From Dromaius novaehollandiae (lineage: Eukaryota; Chordata; Aves; Casuariiformes; Dromaiidae), in contig NC_088102.1 of assembly GCF_036370855.1 (NCBI RefSeq), positions 39,469,835-39,533,834 on the forward strand: a stretch of 64,000 bases of DNA, written 5' to 3'. Made by a program: the position numbers and the translations under genes. The notes beneath the pieces were generated by a model. That model did not search any database, was not told the DNA's origin, and was given only the letters and a program-made list of their open reading frames with translations. This document shows positions 49,323 to 62,660 of this stretch, one piece after another; the stretch's first letter is position 1; each line of letters opens with the position of its first letter.

Positions 49323-50490
49323 GTAAATGTCTATTGGCCTCTATCAGCCAGGTTCTAGGTGGCTGCAAGAGATTTGCTGTTAAGGGGTAAGCTAAGTGAG
49401 GATAGCGATGCAAGTACACACTGAGTTCACTTACTGAGGTGAAGTTGTTGCACGCTGAGGACTGTTGAATCAAGCGGAAATTTTGATTCAGTCACAGTAT
49501 GTACCTGAAAAGACACACATGTTTGTGTATTGGCATCCACCTCCAGCATAGCATAGAAAATATGTCATCTTTGCTAAAAGTTGCAGGGGAGGGCAAGTGT
49601 TCTCTGGACGTGAGCTGCAAACAGAATTGTGGCTCACGCAGAACAGGCCAGCTTCCACTGCTGTTACCTGTGCTTCCCCTATCCCAGCAAAAGAGAGCTT
49701 CTCCCTAAGGCTATCTTTTGAGCCTCTTACCTCGGCACAGCACTTGTTTGTGACACTCTTGCTTCCTGCACTATTCCCTGTTATGCTTTGGGAGCCTAAA
49801 ATGGAGGTGATCAGAGTGGTCATGAGATTTCTTTCTTTGGGCTTTTGATTCTGTAGTATACACTTGCTGGAACTAAATGATAGGCTGGGATTGTAGACTG
49901 TTTCATAATGCTGCTTCTCCTGAGAAACTAGCTGTCCCTGCCAGTTACTTCAGGCAGGGAGAGCAGAGGAGGCATATATGCTTCTCATGGTTTGTTGGCC
50001 TTTAAGATTTATGCAAAATGAATAGTCAGTTGTGGCCACTGAGCAGCTTTCATGAATGGTTGAGTTGGGAGCAGTCCTACAGACTTCCAGAGAAGTTTAA
50101 GTAGTTGTGGCAAGAGGAAAGCAATCATGAAGAAAAGATTTTGGGAGGAAGAGTAGTTTGTCAAGACAGGGTAGAAATGAATATTGATACTTGGCTGTCT
50201 TACTACAAACATATTGAGTAGTGTCAAGTGGCCCATGCGCAGTTACCTAGCAGGTAAGGGAGGTATGTTGTCTGGTCAATTGGCACAAGTCTTGAAAGCC
50301 AAAATCTGGCATCCCCTGTAACCTCTGATTTGTGAACTTGGGTAAATCATGCAACCTCTTGGCTATAGCTTCCATAGGCTTACATATATCTAACACTGTT
50401 TTAGAGATCTTGTGCCTCAGAGGAATTTGAGGATTTATTAGCTGTTGCTGTTTGCAAATTCTTTTGAAGGTAAAAACCTATACATATTTT

Positions 50491-50538
50491 TATATACATA
50501 TATATATATATATATATACACATATATATATATATATA
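50491..50538. repeat. AT/ATAC microsatellite
   Basis: TATATACATATATATATA-type sequence of about 48 bases, mostly (TA)n with CA interruptions. Typical unstable dinucleotide repeat, intron 3. Confidence 0.9.
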
Positions 50539-51624
50539 GTATAAAAATACATTGCTTCAAAAAGGTGAGAAAGACTAGAAGCTTTGGGGCTTGTTCAGAC
50601 ACTTTGTGATGCCTGGGGGAAGAGGAGAGGAAAGATTTTTTTTTTTTTGGTGATAACCCACCAAAAATCTTTATTTCCAGCTTTACCCTCCCATTATCAT
50701 CTGGTGTGTAGGAGTGTTTTTGGTTTGTTTTTGTTTTTTATAGTGAGGTGGGAAAAGTTTTATCTGTCCTGCCAACTTCTTTGCATACTTCTTTGGAGCA
50801 GCATCCTATTTGTGTAGTGTGGGCCATCTTGGGAAGGTGAGGAGTAAGAGAGGAGGTAAGTATTCCATGTTGAGCTTTATAGTTCAAAAAGAAAAGGGGA
50901 AGGAAAGCTGATGCTTCAGTATGTCTCCTGTCCATCACATGTCGGAGGGTAAAGTAGAGGGTGCAAGTGAAATATTTATACTAATAAGCTGGAATGAGAG
51001 TGCAGCTGATAAAGCTTTCTTTCAGACAGTTTTATTTGGTAGGTTGGTACTAGTGTTTGGATTGTTGAGCAGTTGATGGGCTGCTTTTCTTCACATTCCC
51101 TGGCAGATACGGGTTGCCAGTGTTTTCAGCGAAGGAGCAGCATGAAAGTGCTTACAAAACTTGTGTGTTCTGAGCTGGAAGCCAAGTGATAGTTCACATT
51201 CTTCCTCTATTCAGTCCTTTTTAAAACAGATCTATGAACACTAGAATGCTTTTGTTTTACCTGGCATAAGGAAGGAAGCCTCTGATTGCTTTGTAACTGG
51301 CATTAACTGAAATTCATATAATTCCCTGGATAATAATGCGCTGTGTTCCACATACCTCAGGAACCAGTTTCATCATTTGTATTGCACCATTTAAGGTCAT
51401 TGTCCGCACATAAGATGTGAATGGAAAACAGTGGCTGAGGAAGATAAGTTTCAACCTGTGTTTGAGACAAGTGTTTCTTTTAGCTTTTGTTCCAAATTAA
51501 TTTAACTTTGATTTAAAAGGATGATTAAAAAGCAGAATGGTGGTGAACAATCTAAACTAGTTTTGCTTCCAGCAACTCAGATCTGGTCTGGTGGGGGCCA
51601 TTTGGTTGCTGCATGCCCTGTCCA

Positions 51625-51842
51625 GAGAATTTGTCTGAGCATGAGGAAAAACTTCTTTACTGTGAGGGTGACTGGAACAGGTTATCCAGAGAGGTGGTGG
51701 AGTCTCCTTCCTTGGAAACATTCAGAAGCTATCTGAACACAATCCTGGGCAACATACTCTAGGTGATCCCGCTTGAGCAGGGGGTTGGACTAGGTGATCT
51801 CCAGAGGTCCCTTCCAATCTCGACCATTCTGTCATTCTGTGA
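51625..51842 (+). mobile_element. CR1 LINE, 5'-truncated 3' end
   Basis: Contains the hallmark CR1 terminal sequence: ATGAGGAAAAACTTCTTTAC, then a CTGGAACAGG...CCAGAGAGGTGGTGGAGTC stretch, then GGGGTTGGACTAGGTGATCT, CCAGAGGTCCCTTCCAATCT, and finally the octamer-type tail ATTCTGTC-ATTCTGTGA. CR1 lacks a poly(A) tail and ends in this short repeat. Only the terminal reverse-transcriptase codons and 3' UTR remain, with small deletions, so it is non-functional. Strong evidence for an avian (or other sauropsid) genome. The left border is approximate; the right end is sharp at 51842. Confidence 0.93.
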
Positions 51843-52170
51843 ATTGGCACCTCCAGGTTCTCTTCTGCAGAGAAGCCACCTAGGCCAGTTTTGTGAAATG
51901 TCTGAGGCCTTGCTGAAGTCAGCTCTGTGCTGTTACCAGTTTATTCTGGTTTGATACCTGGAGAAACTCCATGCAGACTCTAAAATCTCAGTTAGGAGGT
52001 CCAGAACAGAGCAACATCACTGGACAAGGTTTCTAGAAGGAATACCCACCATGCTCTTCAACCTTGAATCCCCATCTCAACAAAAATCTGAGCAGATCCA
52101 CCCATTTCAGAATGTACCCTGTACTTACAGTTGGTTAGGGATGTTTTTTCAACAACTTATTCCTTCCTCT

Positions 52171-52185
52171 CCCCCCCCCCCCCCC
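52171..52185 (+). repeat. C15 homopolymer
   Basis: Fifteen C following TCCTTCCTCT, intron 3. One of five G or C runs of at least 13 bases in the window. Confidence 0.92.
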
Positions 52186-55100
52186 ATGCAGACTTATAGA
52201 AACATTCTGAGCAAATTTTATTTTGGAGAAGTCTTTTGAGTAAAAGAAAAATTCTGATCAGAGGGGAAAGAGAGAAAGATGTGTGCACATATATAGAGTA
52301 TCAAATCTCTGAATTGTTGTAGCACTAACCTAGAATGTGGATGACCTATCTTGAGCTGAGCTGGGTCCAAAGCTAAGCCTCTGTTGTAGATGCATACATA
52401 GTAAGTTATAGGGCCCAAATCATCTTCCTTGTCATCAGACTTCAAAAGGTCTGGGGATATGTCTCATAATTATTTGAAATTCTGGAGTTTTGCAGGAGTG
52501 AAAAGCATGAACAGTGCTGGTTTGGAAACTGCATTTGGTAGTGTAACAGTCTCTTCACAGAATCTGGTTGATCTTGACCAAACTGAACTGTTGATTTTGT
52601 GTTTTGCCATCATCCTCTCAATTAGAAACCAAATTGCAATCATATGTGTGTAAGCACTAAGGCTGTTCCTCTAAGATGCTCAAGTCTGTTCTTATCACCT
52701 CTTGGAACTGCATGCAGTACAAAACTGCATGAGTTTTGGGGTTGAATCCACTACTGACTGGAGGGAACTGATGGCTTGTGAATGCAACATAGCTACTCTG
52801 CTGTTCTGTGACATGTACTACATTGGGGGTGGCAAATGAGGGGAGACCATAGTCACCTTGTTTCCTCCTGCTTCCCTGCAGTAAAACCAACTCTGAGACT
52901 GGACAGTTAGATGTGTTAACAATGGTAAAAGGGAGGACGGCTTGAGGGCAAAGACCTTAGTTAGGTTTGCGTTTAAACCCTGCATTAGAGATATCATGTA
53001 TGTCTTGAGCATGCATATAATCTCTCTTTTCATAGTCTGCAAATCTAGAACAAAAAAAAAAGTGTTGCCGCTGACTCTATTGCTCGGATTGCCAATTTTG
53101 CTAGGCAGGGCTAGTCATAATGGATTTTGTGTACTGCATCAGGGGGAACAGGCACTTGTCAAATCAGTGGTTTCCATTACTGTTTTTATGCACTGCATCA
53201 GCTGCTTGCTTTATTGTAGGAGTTCATGTACTGGAAAGATCTTTTCAAATCCCCTTCTGGTACTGCTTGTACAGCTGAAAATGTAGCATGAATTTGCAGC
53301 ATGGAAGAGGTGGTGGCATGGCAGGCATGACAGGATGACAGTAAGTGAGACCAGACCTGATAAACTCCTCTGGAAAACGGAGCAGGGCTATTTCTTTGCA
53401 TTTCAATCCTGTGTGGGGAATACAACTTCCTATAACAAAGGCTGTCTGCACTTAGCCCACACTAATATAACTGTTCAGATAAAATGTGAGTTATTCACAA
53501 CATAAGAATGTTTTTGATATAAGTGATTTGATTAATTGTATACAATTGAGATCACATACTGTTGTGCAGAATTGTACATTGCTAAAACCAGTTTCTGCTT
53601 CCAAGACTTGCTTTCTCCTTTTTGTTGTTATGCTGTATTTTGCATAAATGCCATTCTCTTTCCATGCTGCACTTAACCTGCTGTGATCTGTTCTTCATAA
53701 ACAACAGGCTGTATTGGGTAATCTGCACACTTTCTTTTGCTGCTTAGTGCCATTTGGCTTGTTGCCATGGGTTGAGAAAGACTTGCATTCTTCAGAGTTT
53801 TCCCCCAAGGAGTTTTTTAGAAAAGGTTGTTGAGCTTTTAAACAGGATCAGTTTCAGACATAATTATGAACATGAATAATCTCAACCCTGCTTTGGCAAT
53901 GTAGTCTTGCGCGGCTTTTTGTGGTGTGTCTTGCTTTTTGCCACCTCCTTCCACTTGTCTCGCTTTGGTTTCTTTTTCTTGAAAGTCCACATGCAAGTGG
54001 CTGAGAGCAGTATTCTCCTTGGAGACTTTCTTTGAGTTTAGGGCTCTCAGAACTGCAGCTGCTGATGCAGTTGTTATGTAGCACTGAGATTTCTGTTAAA
54101 GTGAGTGCATCAGCCACACTTGTCTTCTGATGATTGGATCAGTAGCTGTTTTTCATCATCAGATGGAAATCAGACAGCTTCCAGGACACTAACATCTGAC
54201 AATGTAAGTCTGATTGGAGAGAGTAATGTGTATCATGGCTCATAGCAATAGTTTCATTCTCTGCTGCACTAATCCTTGTACAAGGTACTATCAGTCCTAC
54301 TTTCTCCTAAGCCCCACAAACAGACATCTTTCTGCAAAAGTGGGAGACACTCTGTTAGCATTCAGTGCTGTTTCACAAGTCTGTCTCTCTGCATGGGTTA
54401 GCATAGCATAATGCTGAACAGACTTACAAACTCATTCCTTAATGCAGTGGAGTGCTGTGTGGCATTGTGTAGACATGCCCCGCATTCCCTGGAAGCTGTA
54501 TATTATTCCATTATTCAGTGCTCGTACTCTAGCAATATTAAGCTCTCAAGGACTTGCCTCTCCTTTTGGAAGGGAGGAGTACACTCTCTCTTACTCAATT
54601 AAAGAAACTCTTTCCTCATAAGGAATCTGGACTTCAATCAGTAGATAGCTCTGGCTTTTTTGATTAAGGGGAGACATCCCTTCTGTAAAAGACAATAGCT
54701 GGAGCTCTTTGTGAAGACCAGAATTTGCCTGCTAGTTACAAACTCACTTTCATTCTCCAGATTTCTTTTTGCCTCCCATCTGTACATTGAGCTAAAAATA
54801 ACCCATGGTAAGGAGGTGGCAACTCAAGTTATATGCTGTATTTCCTCAAGGAAGTACCAGTCAAGAGAGCAAAGGAAGAGACTCTTAAAACAAGAGTGGG
54901 CGTCCTTTATGGAATGGGACAGAGTAGGATCATTTTCCCTAATTTTAGGGATCATTTTCTTCACGTGAAGCAGAGGTCCCATGTGCATTTAGCTTGGGAA
55001 TCCTTTTTCTGAGTTAAAAAAAAATAGTATCTGTGCCAAAATGTTTGTGTTTGAAATACCCTCGAACATGGCTAGGATTCTTTCACCACAAATCACTTCT

Positions 55101-58100
55101 GTCCCTGGTTATAGTAATAGTGTAAAATTTCTGTGAAGCAAGCATTTCTTGACTGGTGCATAGGTGCAAGGAAGGTGGCTGCAGTATAAAGCCATCATAG
55201 GAATATTTGGGTCTGTACAATGTCATTTGGGAAGAATTAAAAGAGAGCAGAGAACATAAAAAATGTGACAAGAAGGATTTAAGGTTTTAAAAGTAATTCT
55301 GAAGGAGCTCAAACTTAAGATGCAGACTGATTGATAGTTCCCTAGAATTATCTATAGTGGAAAGACAGGCTTCTGATGATAGTTAGCTAACTTTTGATAT
55401 AGCAGAAAGAGTACAACAAGATCCAGGGTCTGTGTGGTATAGCAAGATATTTAAACTGGAACAGAGGTGCCACCACTTAGAGTAAGGATAAATAGCCATC
55501 AGGCTAGTGTGCAGATTCTCTGCCACTGATTTGAGACTAGAGGACATTCTAGATGAGCCTCAATAGCTCAAAAAATAAAAGCCATGATTAAAGAGTTCTC
55601 ATGTGAATCTCTGTTGCTTCTGCTGTCTGGGTCAGGTCAGATGACCTACTGGTTTTTGGTAATGTATTTAGCTATTTTTAGAGTATTTAAAAGTAGAAAC
55701 TGAATGCAGCTAGGCTTTGGTGCCTGCCACACACCCTGTGAGTGCAGGCAGTGGCTCAGCTGTGTGCCTTCACCCTCAGCAGTGGCCTTCCAAAATTGAA
55801 AATGTTTTTTTTCCTCCTCTGAAATACTGTTTTGAATGCAGAAGGAATGTTTTTCTTCCCTTCTTCTCTCTACCCTCCATTATTAAAGAAGCCAGGAAAC
55901 ATTTGTTTTTGTCTGAGCTGCCATTGGATAGGAATCTGTTACCAAACTCTTTGTCTGAACAGCATTTACAGAATAGTCTGAACGTTGTTGTTACTGTGTT
56001 CAGCGCAGTGCTTGTCCAAGACCCTATCAAGCCTCTTACAGCAAACTCCAGCTTTCTGTAACCATAGAGACTGGTTTCAGCCATCACAGAATTACTGTTT
56101 TGCCCCTGCTATCTCCTTCATACATGTTCATACAACTCTTCTCCCATTTCCAGTTTATTTTTTGGAAACAAGCCCTTGATTCTTCTTTGACAAATGGCTG
56201 TAAAGGGATGATCCAACTAACTTGTTGAGAAGTTTCAGACTGCTGTGCAATCTGATTCTGGCATTGACAATGAGATATTGAAGAAATCCCAGCAATGGCA
56301 GCCTCTTCCCTCAGGAATTAAGAGGCAGAGGAGCCTGCCCCAATGACTATAGTTTTTAATGTTTTCATATTTCAATGAATGTGATGAGGAAAGGGGTTCA
56401 TTCAGTTGCTAGCATGTTAGCCGCTGTTTGATTTCACACATTGTAATGCAGGGAACAGAGGAGCAGCTGTCACACTCTTAATTTGGGCAATGGTGACAGA
56501 GCAATTTTTGCTGGATGTGTCCCTCATGCTTTTCATCCTTCAGTTGAGGCATAATTGAGAGGACATATCCCTTACTCCTAAAAAGTAGAAGTCGTGTCTT
56601 CCTGCATAATCACAGATTCAGGTGCTACAGGACTTTAAACTACATTTAGATTTTTGAAAGTGTAGCTGTTAATGGGGAATCAGTTGAAAGACTGCAATGC
56701 TTTGCAGGTTTTATTTCTTTGATTCTGTGTTATAACTTAAAATGTTCAGCTGTTTGACAGCTGTATGTTAATTTGAGATGTCGAGCTGTATCTGTGGTGT
56801 GCCTTTCTGCCAGTAGCAAGGGTTCCCTAGCTGAAACTAGCTTAGCAGTCAAGTTTATTTTGTCTGGAGAATTGATAATGCCTTTCCCTGACACAATGCT
56901 TAGCTTTGTGAGGCTAATGAGAGCAAAAAAAGAGGAGCCAAACTCACTTTAAAAAAAAAAAAAATGCCTTGAATCTCAGGCAGAGGATCTAAATGGGGAT
57001 TTAGAATAATAAAACCTAAACCCAAGCTTACTGGAAATAGTAAAAACATCGTGAATTTTCAAGATTCCTTGCTACAGGAGCTGTGGAAGATGTTAGTCTC
57101 TGAGGAATAGCTGGCACTGTAAACACTCTGTGTAGTTTTAGAAATGGTACTGGATCAGCTGGTATCTTCAACTTTTTTCCAAGCCATAACATAGCTATGG
57201 AATTGATTAAAAAAAAATACACCAGATCTTTTTTCCAGCCTTAAAGCTGCAAACTTCCTAGACTGTAAGCATCTCCCAACATGAAGACATTCAGGAAAAT
57301 CAACTGCAATGATGTTTGAGGTTTCTGAAGTGTCTGTTCTTCGTGGGTAGTTGCCTAGTCTTTAGGAATCAAACGGTAAGGGCTGAGTCCCCATCAGCTG
57401 CTGTTATCCACAGTAGGAAAGTCCTTTTGTGCTGCAGTAGAACATTTGGTTGATGTGAAAGTGCTGTCAATCTGAGACATACTGCTTGTTTTTTATGATG
57501 GGGTGGGGAGGGAAGAAGGGGCCATGGGACATCTGTCCGTGGAAGACCAGACTTCATTAGTTTCATTGCTCACAAAATTACTTAGCTTTTATGAGTGTAA
57601 TGTGCTTGGGTTACATAATTGAATGGTATGTAATTGGTAGCTCTCCCTTGGGATGAGCTGCATAACTTGCTCTTGACTAATGCATCGATCATAAATTTAT
57701 GTCAATATGTTTCTTGGAGCCCTCTGTCGTGAAATTTGTACTTTGGTGTTTTCTGAAGATTTGGCTAAAGGGCTATTACAACCTGGGTGCACCAGGTGTT
57801 CCAAAAGTAGGTGATGCATGTATGTTTTTACATATTACTGCATAGAAAGAGTAGAAATATATAATAAAACAAGTGAACTTTGTATTTTTTTGTAAAACAT
57901 TTGTGCCCAAATGCTGGGGTGTATAATGGCTTTTTCTGAAAAAGTGGTGCACAATACAGACAAATACTTTTCTTCTGTAATGTAACATGGAATGGTCTTG
58001 CCCTGTGAATTCAAGTTCCTATCCTGGAATTTGGTTTACCCTGCAGGTAAGATTTTTACATTTGATGCTTTGGACATGAAGACAGCTTCTTGTGTTCTTG

Positions 58101-59690
58101 AGTATGCAACAATGTGCATGTGATCAGCAAAAATAAACACTAAACACAGAAACCCAAGCAGTTCCATCACACTTGTTTTGAATGTACCATTGATTAGACT
58201 GAGCAGTAAGAAATATTTTGCAACTTGATTAATGACCAATTACATTCATGATGCTTTTGAGTAATTTGTGATCAATTTTGTGGTGTATTCAGAGAATAAA
58301 AGTGAAAGTGTTTGGGTAGCAGCGACAGTGACTCTAGAAACAGGAGTATATGACATTATTGTTGGTTTTGGCCACTAAATGTGAACTTTGCTCAAGGCAA
58401 AATGATTGCTTTGCAGGTTAGTAAAACCCAAGATAAACAGGTGGTGCCATGTTATAATCGCTCTTAGATCATGTTTTATATGATATTCAAAGCCTTTAAA
58501 AAGACCATTGTAAAGTCTCTGAACAAACTCTGCTGCCTTTGGGAATTGGAGCCAGCTGTCACTAAGGGAATGGCTGGTCTAGCTCTGAAGGATCCCTAAT
58601 GGAGGGAATGGGACAAACACCCCATCACTCCTCTATGTGGAAAAGACTAGAATGGGAAGCCAGCTTCAGTGAACTTGCTCAGAAAAAAGTAGAGAATGGA
58701 CAGAATCCATTTTGAAAGTAAAATAAAAAGGTAGTTTATTAAATGATCTTACTTCATGGCTCTTTTGAGAACTGAGTCGATGGAGCCAGCTCTAGTTCTT
58801 ATTAATGCAGGCATTTCTATACTGTTTCAAGATCCTGGAAGTCCTCGTGTGCAGACTCAGTCACAGCTGAAGATGTGTTTGCTGGAAAGTGTTTCTGAAA
58901 CCGTTAGTATTTATACAGATACCTGTATGATGATTGTTTACTTTTGTCTTAAGGGAAGTCAAAGGGCATCCTGAATTTCATCCAAATGCTGATCAGTTTG
59001 TGAAAGCTGAGGTGAAGGCTGTAGTTACAGGATTTATTAAACTGGATGGAACTATAGTGCCACTGAAAAAGTATCTGCATGGACATGACTAAGAAGAGTC
59101 TGCTAGATCAGGATTCGTCTTTTCTTACTTTAGAGGTCCACAATTGAACTACTCTGTTTCCCTTCATGGTGATGGAACGAACTGGGCAATTCTAGACATC
59201 GCATTCAGATACAGAGCTTAAAGTTAAGCAAGATGAATCTTATGCTGTGTATTTTTGGCCTCTTACGGCCTTCATCAAATGTTCTTAAGTCCTTGTCAAT
59301 ATGTGAAGAACAAGCATGTTGGGTCTTGCTCCTACCGCCTGAGTTGACATGGGGCCGGGAGAGCTCAGATCTGTCTGGAGAAGGTATGTTACCGTAATGA
59401 GGCAGTGTTCCATTTTTTCTGCCATGTTCACTGAACAAAATGTTCTCAAAATGCCTGCAGAACGCTGCTCTCAAATGCTGGCTGTGGAATCGGGCTGGGG
59501 TGGCCTTTCCTCAGCCCACTTAGGATGCATTGGGAATCTAAGGAGAAATTATTTAATGGTAAATTGTAAATAGTATCTAGAAAATGGTGGAAAAAGATGA
59601 AACACAAGTGCTGCATGCTAAACCTGAAGTGTTCTCAGCTGAGTTGTAAAGCAGCTAATGGGGCTGGAGTAGAAGAAATAACCTTTCTCT

Positions 59691-59726
59691 GGTGGTGGTG
59701 TGTGTGTGTGTGGGGGGGGGGGGGGG
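59691..59726 (+). repeat. TGG/TG microsatellite ending in G15
   Basis: GGTGGTGG, then about six TG units, then fifteen G, ending about 190 bases upstream of exon 4. The sense-strand G run could fold in the pre-mRNA. Confidence 0.9.
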
Positions 59727-59914
59727 TAGGAAGAAAGTCTGTCAAAACCACATCTGCCTAAGTCAGAGATGCTCTTTTGAGTGACCTTCTCATTCTGGAG
59801 TATTTGTTTGTGATGCTTCTGAGTTGGGATTTCCATGAAGATGCTGGGTTACAATAGAAATAGCAGGTGATAGAGTGAGAAATGAAATGCCTGGCTCTTT
59901 GTTTTATCAAACAG

Positions 59915-60014
59915 GTGCAGTGCCATACCTACACTGGATACTGCTGGTGTGTCACACCTGATGGGAAGCCTATTAGTGGCTCTTCTGTACAGAACAAAAC
60001 TCCTGTATGTTCAG
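59915..60014 (+). CDS. SMOC1: SMOC1 exon 4: second half of the thyroglobulin type-1 domain
   Basis: Encodes residues 131-163 plus the first base of Gly164, starting VQCHTYTGYCWCVTPDGKPI. It carries the thyroglobulin type-1 hallmarks QC (Cys133), CWCV (Cys140, Cys142) and the last cysteine, Cys162, in TPVCSG. With exon 3 this makes the full six-cysteine module. NKT at residues 157-159 is a glycosylation sequon, but Pro follows it, which lowers efficiency. The start is placed at 59915 because VQ is conserved; a second AG six bases downstream could act as alternative acceptor. The donor GTACTG is a weaker match to GTRAGT than the others. Phase 0 in, phase 1 out. Confidence 0.96.
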
Positions 60015-62660
60015 GTACTGTGGGAGTGACTTCAAAAAACACTTATTTGGTAATGGAAGGGGGATGGGGAGAATGTGTCCTGTTCAGAGGGCTTAATCTT
60101 TTCAGGCAACCTAGCAGTTTACCCAGTTTAAAATTGCAGTTGTGGTTGTATTTCCCTGTTTGCTTGCCTGTGTTTGAAAACCCTGCAAGGAAGCTTGGTC
60201 TGTGTTCCCTGTGGCATTGCATCCTGCAGTTAGGGTACAGACACTCCCGCTAGGCTTACGGGGAAAAAATCACTAAGAAAACAAAGTGGAACCACAACTT
60301 ATGGTAGCTAAGCCAGAATAGCAGTACTGCCATATATATAAATCAAGAGGTGCCCATAAAAGATGGGGTAACTTTAATCCTTTTCCATGAGCTGTATCAA
60401 GTGGACCATGAAATCGTGTTGCCTTGCATAATGACTTCAGTTGAAACTTTGGTAAGGGTGTTCTGTGAGAAACTGGAAGTTGTTAACTGCTAGCCCCCAA
60501 ATTTGGCATCCTGCTGTTATAATGGATTTGAGTCTTCTAATTACGCTGCTCAGTTCCAGGATTCCCCTGTTTGTGTTGTGGGGCTGGACAGCACTGGACT
60601 CGCACCACAGCTCGCATGAGGGAGGTGCAGAGGCAGGGCAGGAAGGCTGCGAGTCTGTTAAGTCATTGGTTTTGTAATGCGAGATGCCTCAATGCTCCCA
60701 GTCTGACACTGCTTTCTGTAGCTGTATGGTTTACTGACCTGTAAGCGTTGTACTCGGGTATTCCAAATCCATCCTCTTCTGAACTTGAAGCAGGCTGATG
60801 TTGGGCATCCCTTTTTCTTCTTTTCTTCCCTTCACACAGTTCACCATGGCAGCCCAGGGCCCAGATGGGACAAGGGTGTGTGTGCGCCCAAGCTCTAGAT
60901 TTTCTATATGGCCCTGATTCCTAGTGTAGCTTTTAGCTCTATGAGCTGCTGTGAGCAGAGCTGCTGTGGCAGTAGCACGCTAGGCACAAGGAAGGATGGG
61001 AACCTGTTTTATGATGTTTGGCAGAACTCAGGTGCAGCAGTGGCATTTTGCACTCCTAGTGGCACCTCCCCCCCTTCAAAAAAAAAAAAAAAGAAAGAGA
61101 GGGCATAGGTGTGTGTGTCAAACACGTATTCAGTTATGCCACATAGTGACTGCTGCTTCCTCTGGCTTCATGCTTGCAATGTGCACCCCCAGGGTATTTA
61201 ATGCATTTCTCCTATCACACCTTGCAGTGTTTGTCCTTTAGATGGTAGTGTGGCCATGATCTGACACTTTTCTTTCCTTTCTTTGATCCTCTTTGCCTTA
61301 TTTGGAGAGCTCTTGGCTATGTTCGTGATAATGAACACAAATAGTGACTTGAAGGAGGGTTCATGAGTTGAGCTGGAGAACTGTCAAGGACCAGTGGGTC
61401 AAATACTGTAGCTCCATGGGGCACTAGATGTTTCAGTGGTACATGGAAGGAAACTTAAAACTAATATCTTGTTTTTCCACAAGGCAAAATGCTACATTAA
61501 TTGGGCTTAAACCTTAGAATACGACTTTTCTCCACTGTTCCCTGTGTATAGTTTTGGTAGGGCATGTTTTAGGGTGTATTTTCCTGGTCTGTTCATTTAA
61601 TCTTTGAGCCTTTTATAAACCTGCATTACTAGGAAACTATAGTGGTTGGTTGTTTTGGTTGTTTTGTAGGACACACAGGTGTTAGGCCTATGACTTATTG
61701 AAATTGTATATGTGCTTATGGGCTTCCTACTTTTAATTCAGCTGTAGATCTGTGATCAACCAATCTGCAGGTGAAAGAGCCTAGGAAATAGAGTTTTAGG
61801 ATAGGGTTTGTTTGGACCAGACTACTAGGCCTGTCAAAGCTGCCTCCTTTAGAACTGACTTGATCCACTTATCCTGAAGGATCAGTCACTGTAATTCACT
61901 AGCACAGCTTAGTAAGGGTGCAGGGAAGAATCAATTTCTGGGGAATAAAGCTATTTAAAAAAAAAAAAATAGTTTGTCATAAATTTTCACGCTTCCATAA
62001 TGGATTTGTTCAAATAGCCTTTGTTATTTCTTCCGCTTTTAATGGAAAACTACTTGATGAAGCCCTGAAGCAAACTGCAGGAACAAATGCAGACTGTTAT
62101 AGGTTGTGTGAAGATTTAAGTGTATATTAAGAAATGGGAGATATGTCCTATTCAAGTACCTGCTGGATCTTATCCTATGTTCCATTTCAAACAGCTGGGG
62201 ATGTTCAGGGGTTGGATGAAATGCATTTTCTGGAAACTGTGTCCCACTTAATCCCTTTCCTTTAGAATTCTGCCCCTTGCATGGCCTGCACAAACTCTCC
62301 CCACCTGGTTTTGATTTGTTCTTCCTGACATTTGCAAATGGAAGAAGTGACTCTCTTTTATCTTTCCCTCTTGCTCTTGAATTTATTTCATGTTTCTTAC
62401 TAACGCGATGCTCTGAGCTCTTTCAAATTACTGGATCCAGCTACTAAAGACTTCTTTGCCCTGACCCTATCCTTAATGCATAAAATATCCTTATGCTATC
62501 CTAGTTGGTTAAAGCTACAGGATCTCTGAATCCTAAAATGAGTTTTTGGCAAGTAGAATGGACACTTTGTGTGTTGAAATTTTGCTTGTGTTCATATGAT
62601 TGCATGTCTTGTGTGATCATGCAGTACCTTAAAAGATCTCTCTTTTTTCCCCCCCTTTAG
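60015..62660 (+). other. SMOC1 intron 4 (2.6 kb, phase 1)
   Basis: Donor GTACTG, acceptor TTTTTTCCCCCCCTTTAG with a strong pyrimidine tract. Contains A-rich runs near 61078-61093 and 61956-61969 but no recognisable mobile element, gene or conserved frame. Confidence 0.94.

Larger units (their letters stand above)
49323..59914 (+). other. SMOC1 intron 3 (10.6 kb, phase 0)
   Basis: Donor GTAAAT, acceptor AAACAG. Contains an AT microsatellite at 50491-50538, a CR1 3' end at about 51625-51842, a C15 run at 52171-52185 and a TG/G15 tract at 59691-59726. The segment around 57560-58290 is AT-rich with several TAATT/ATAAATTTAT-type motifs but no recognised element. No second gene was seen; all open frames are short and lack domain features. 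Confidence 0.93.
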
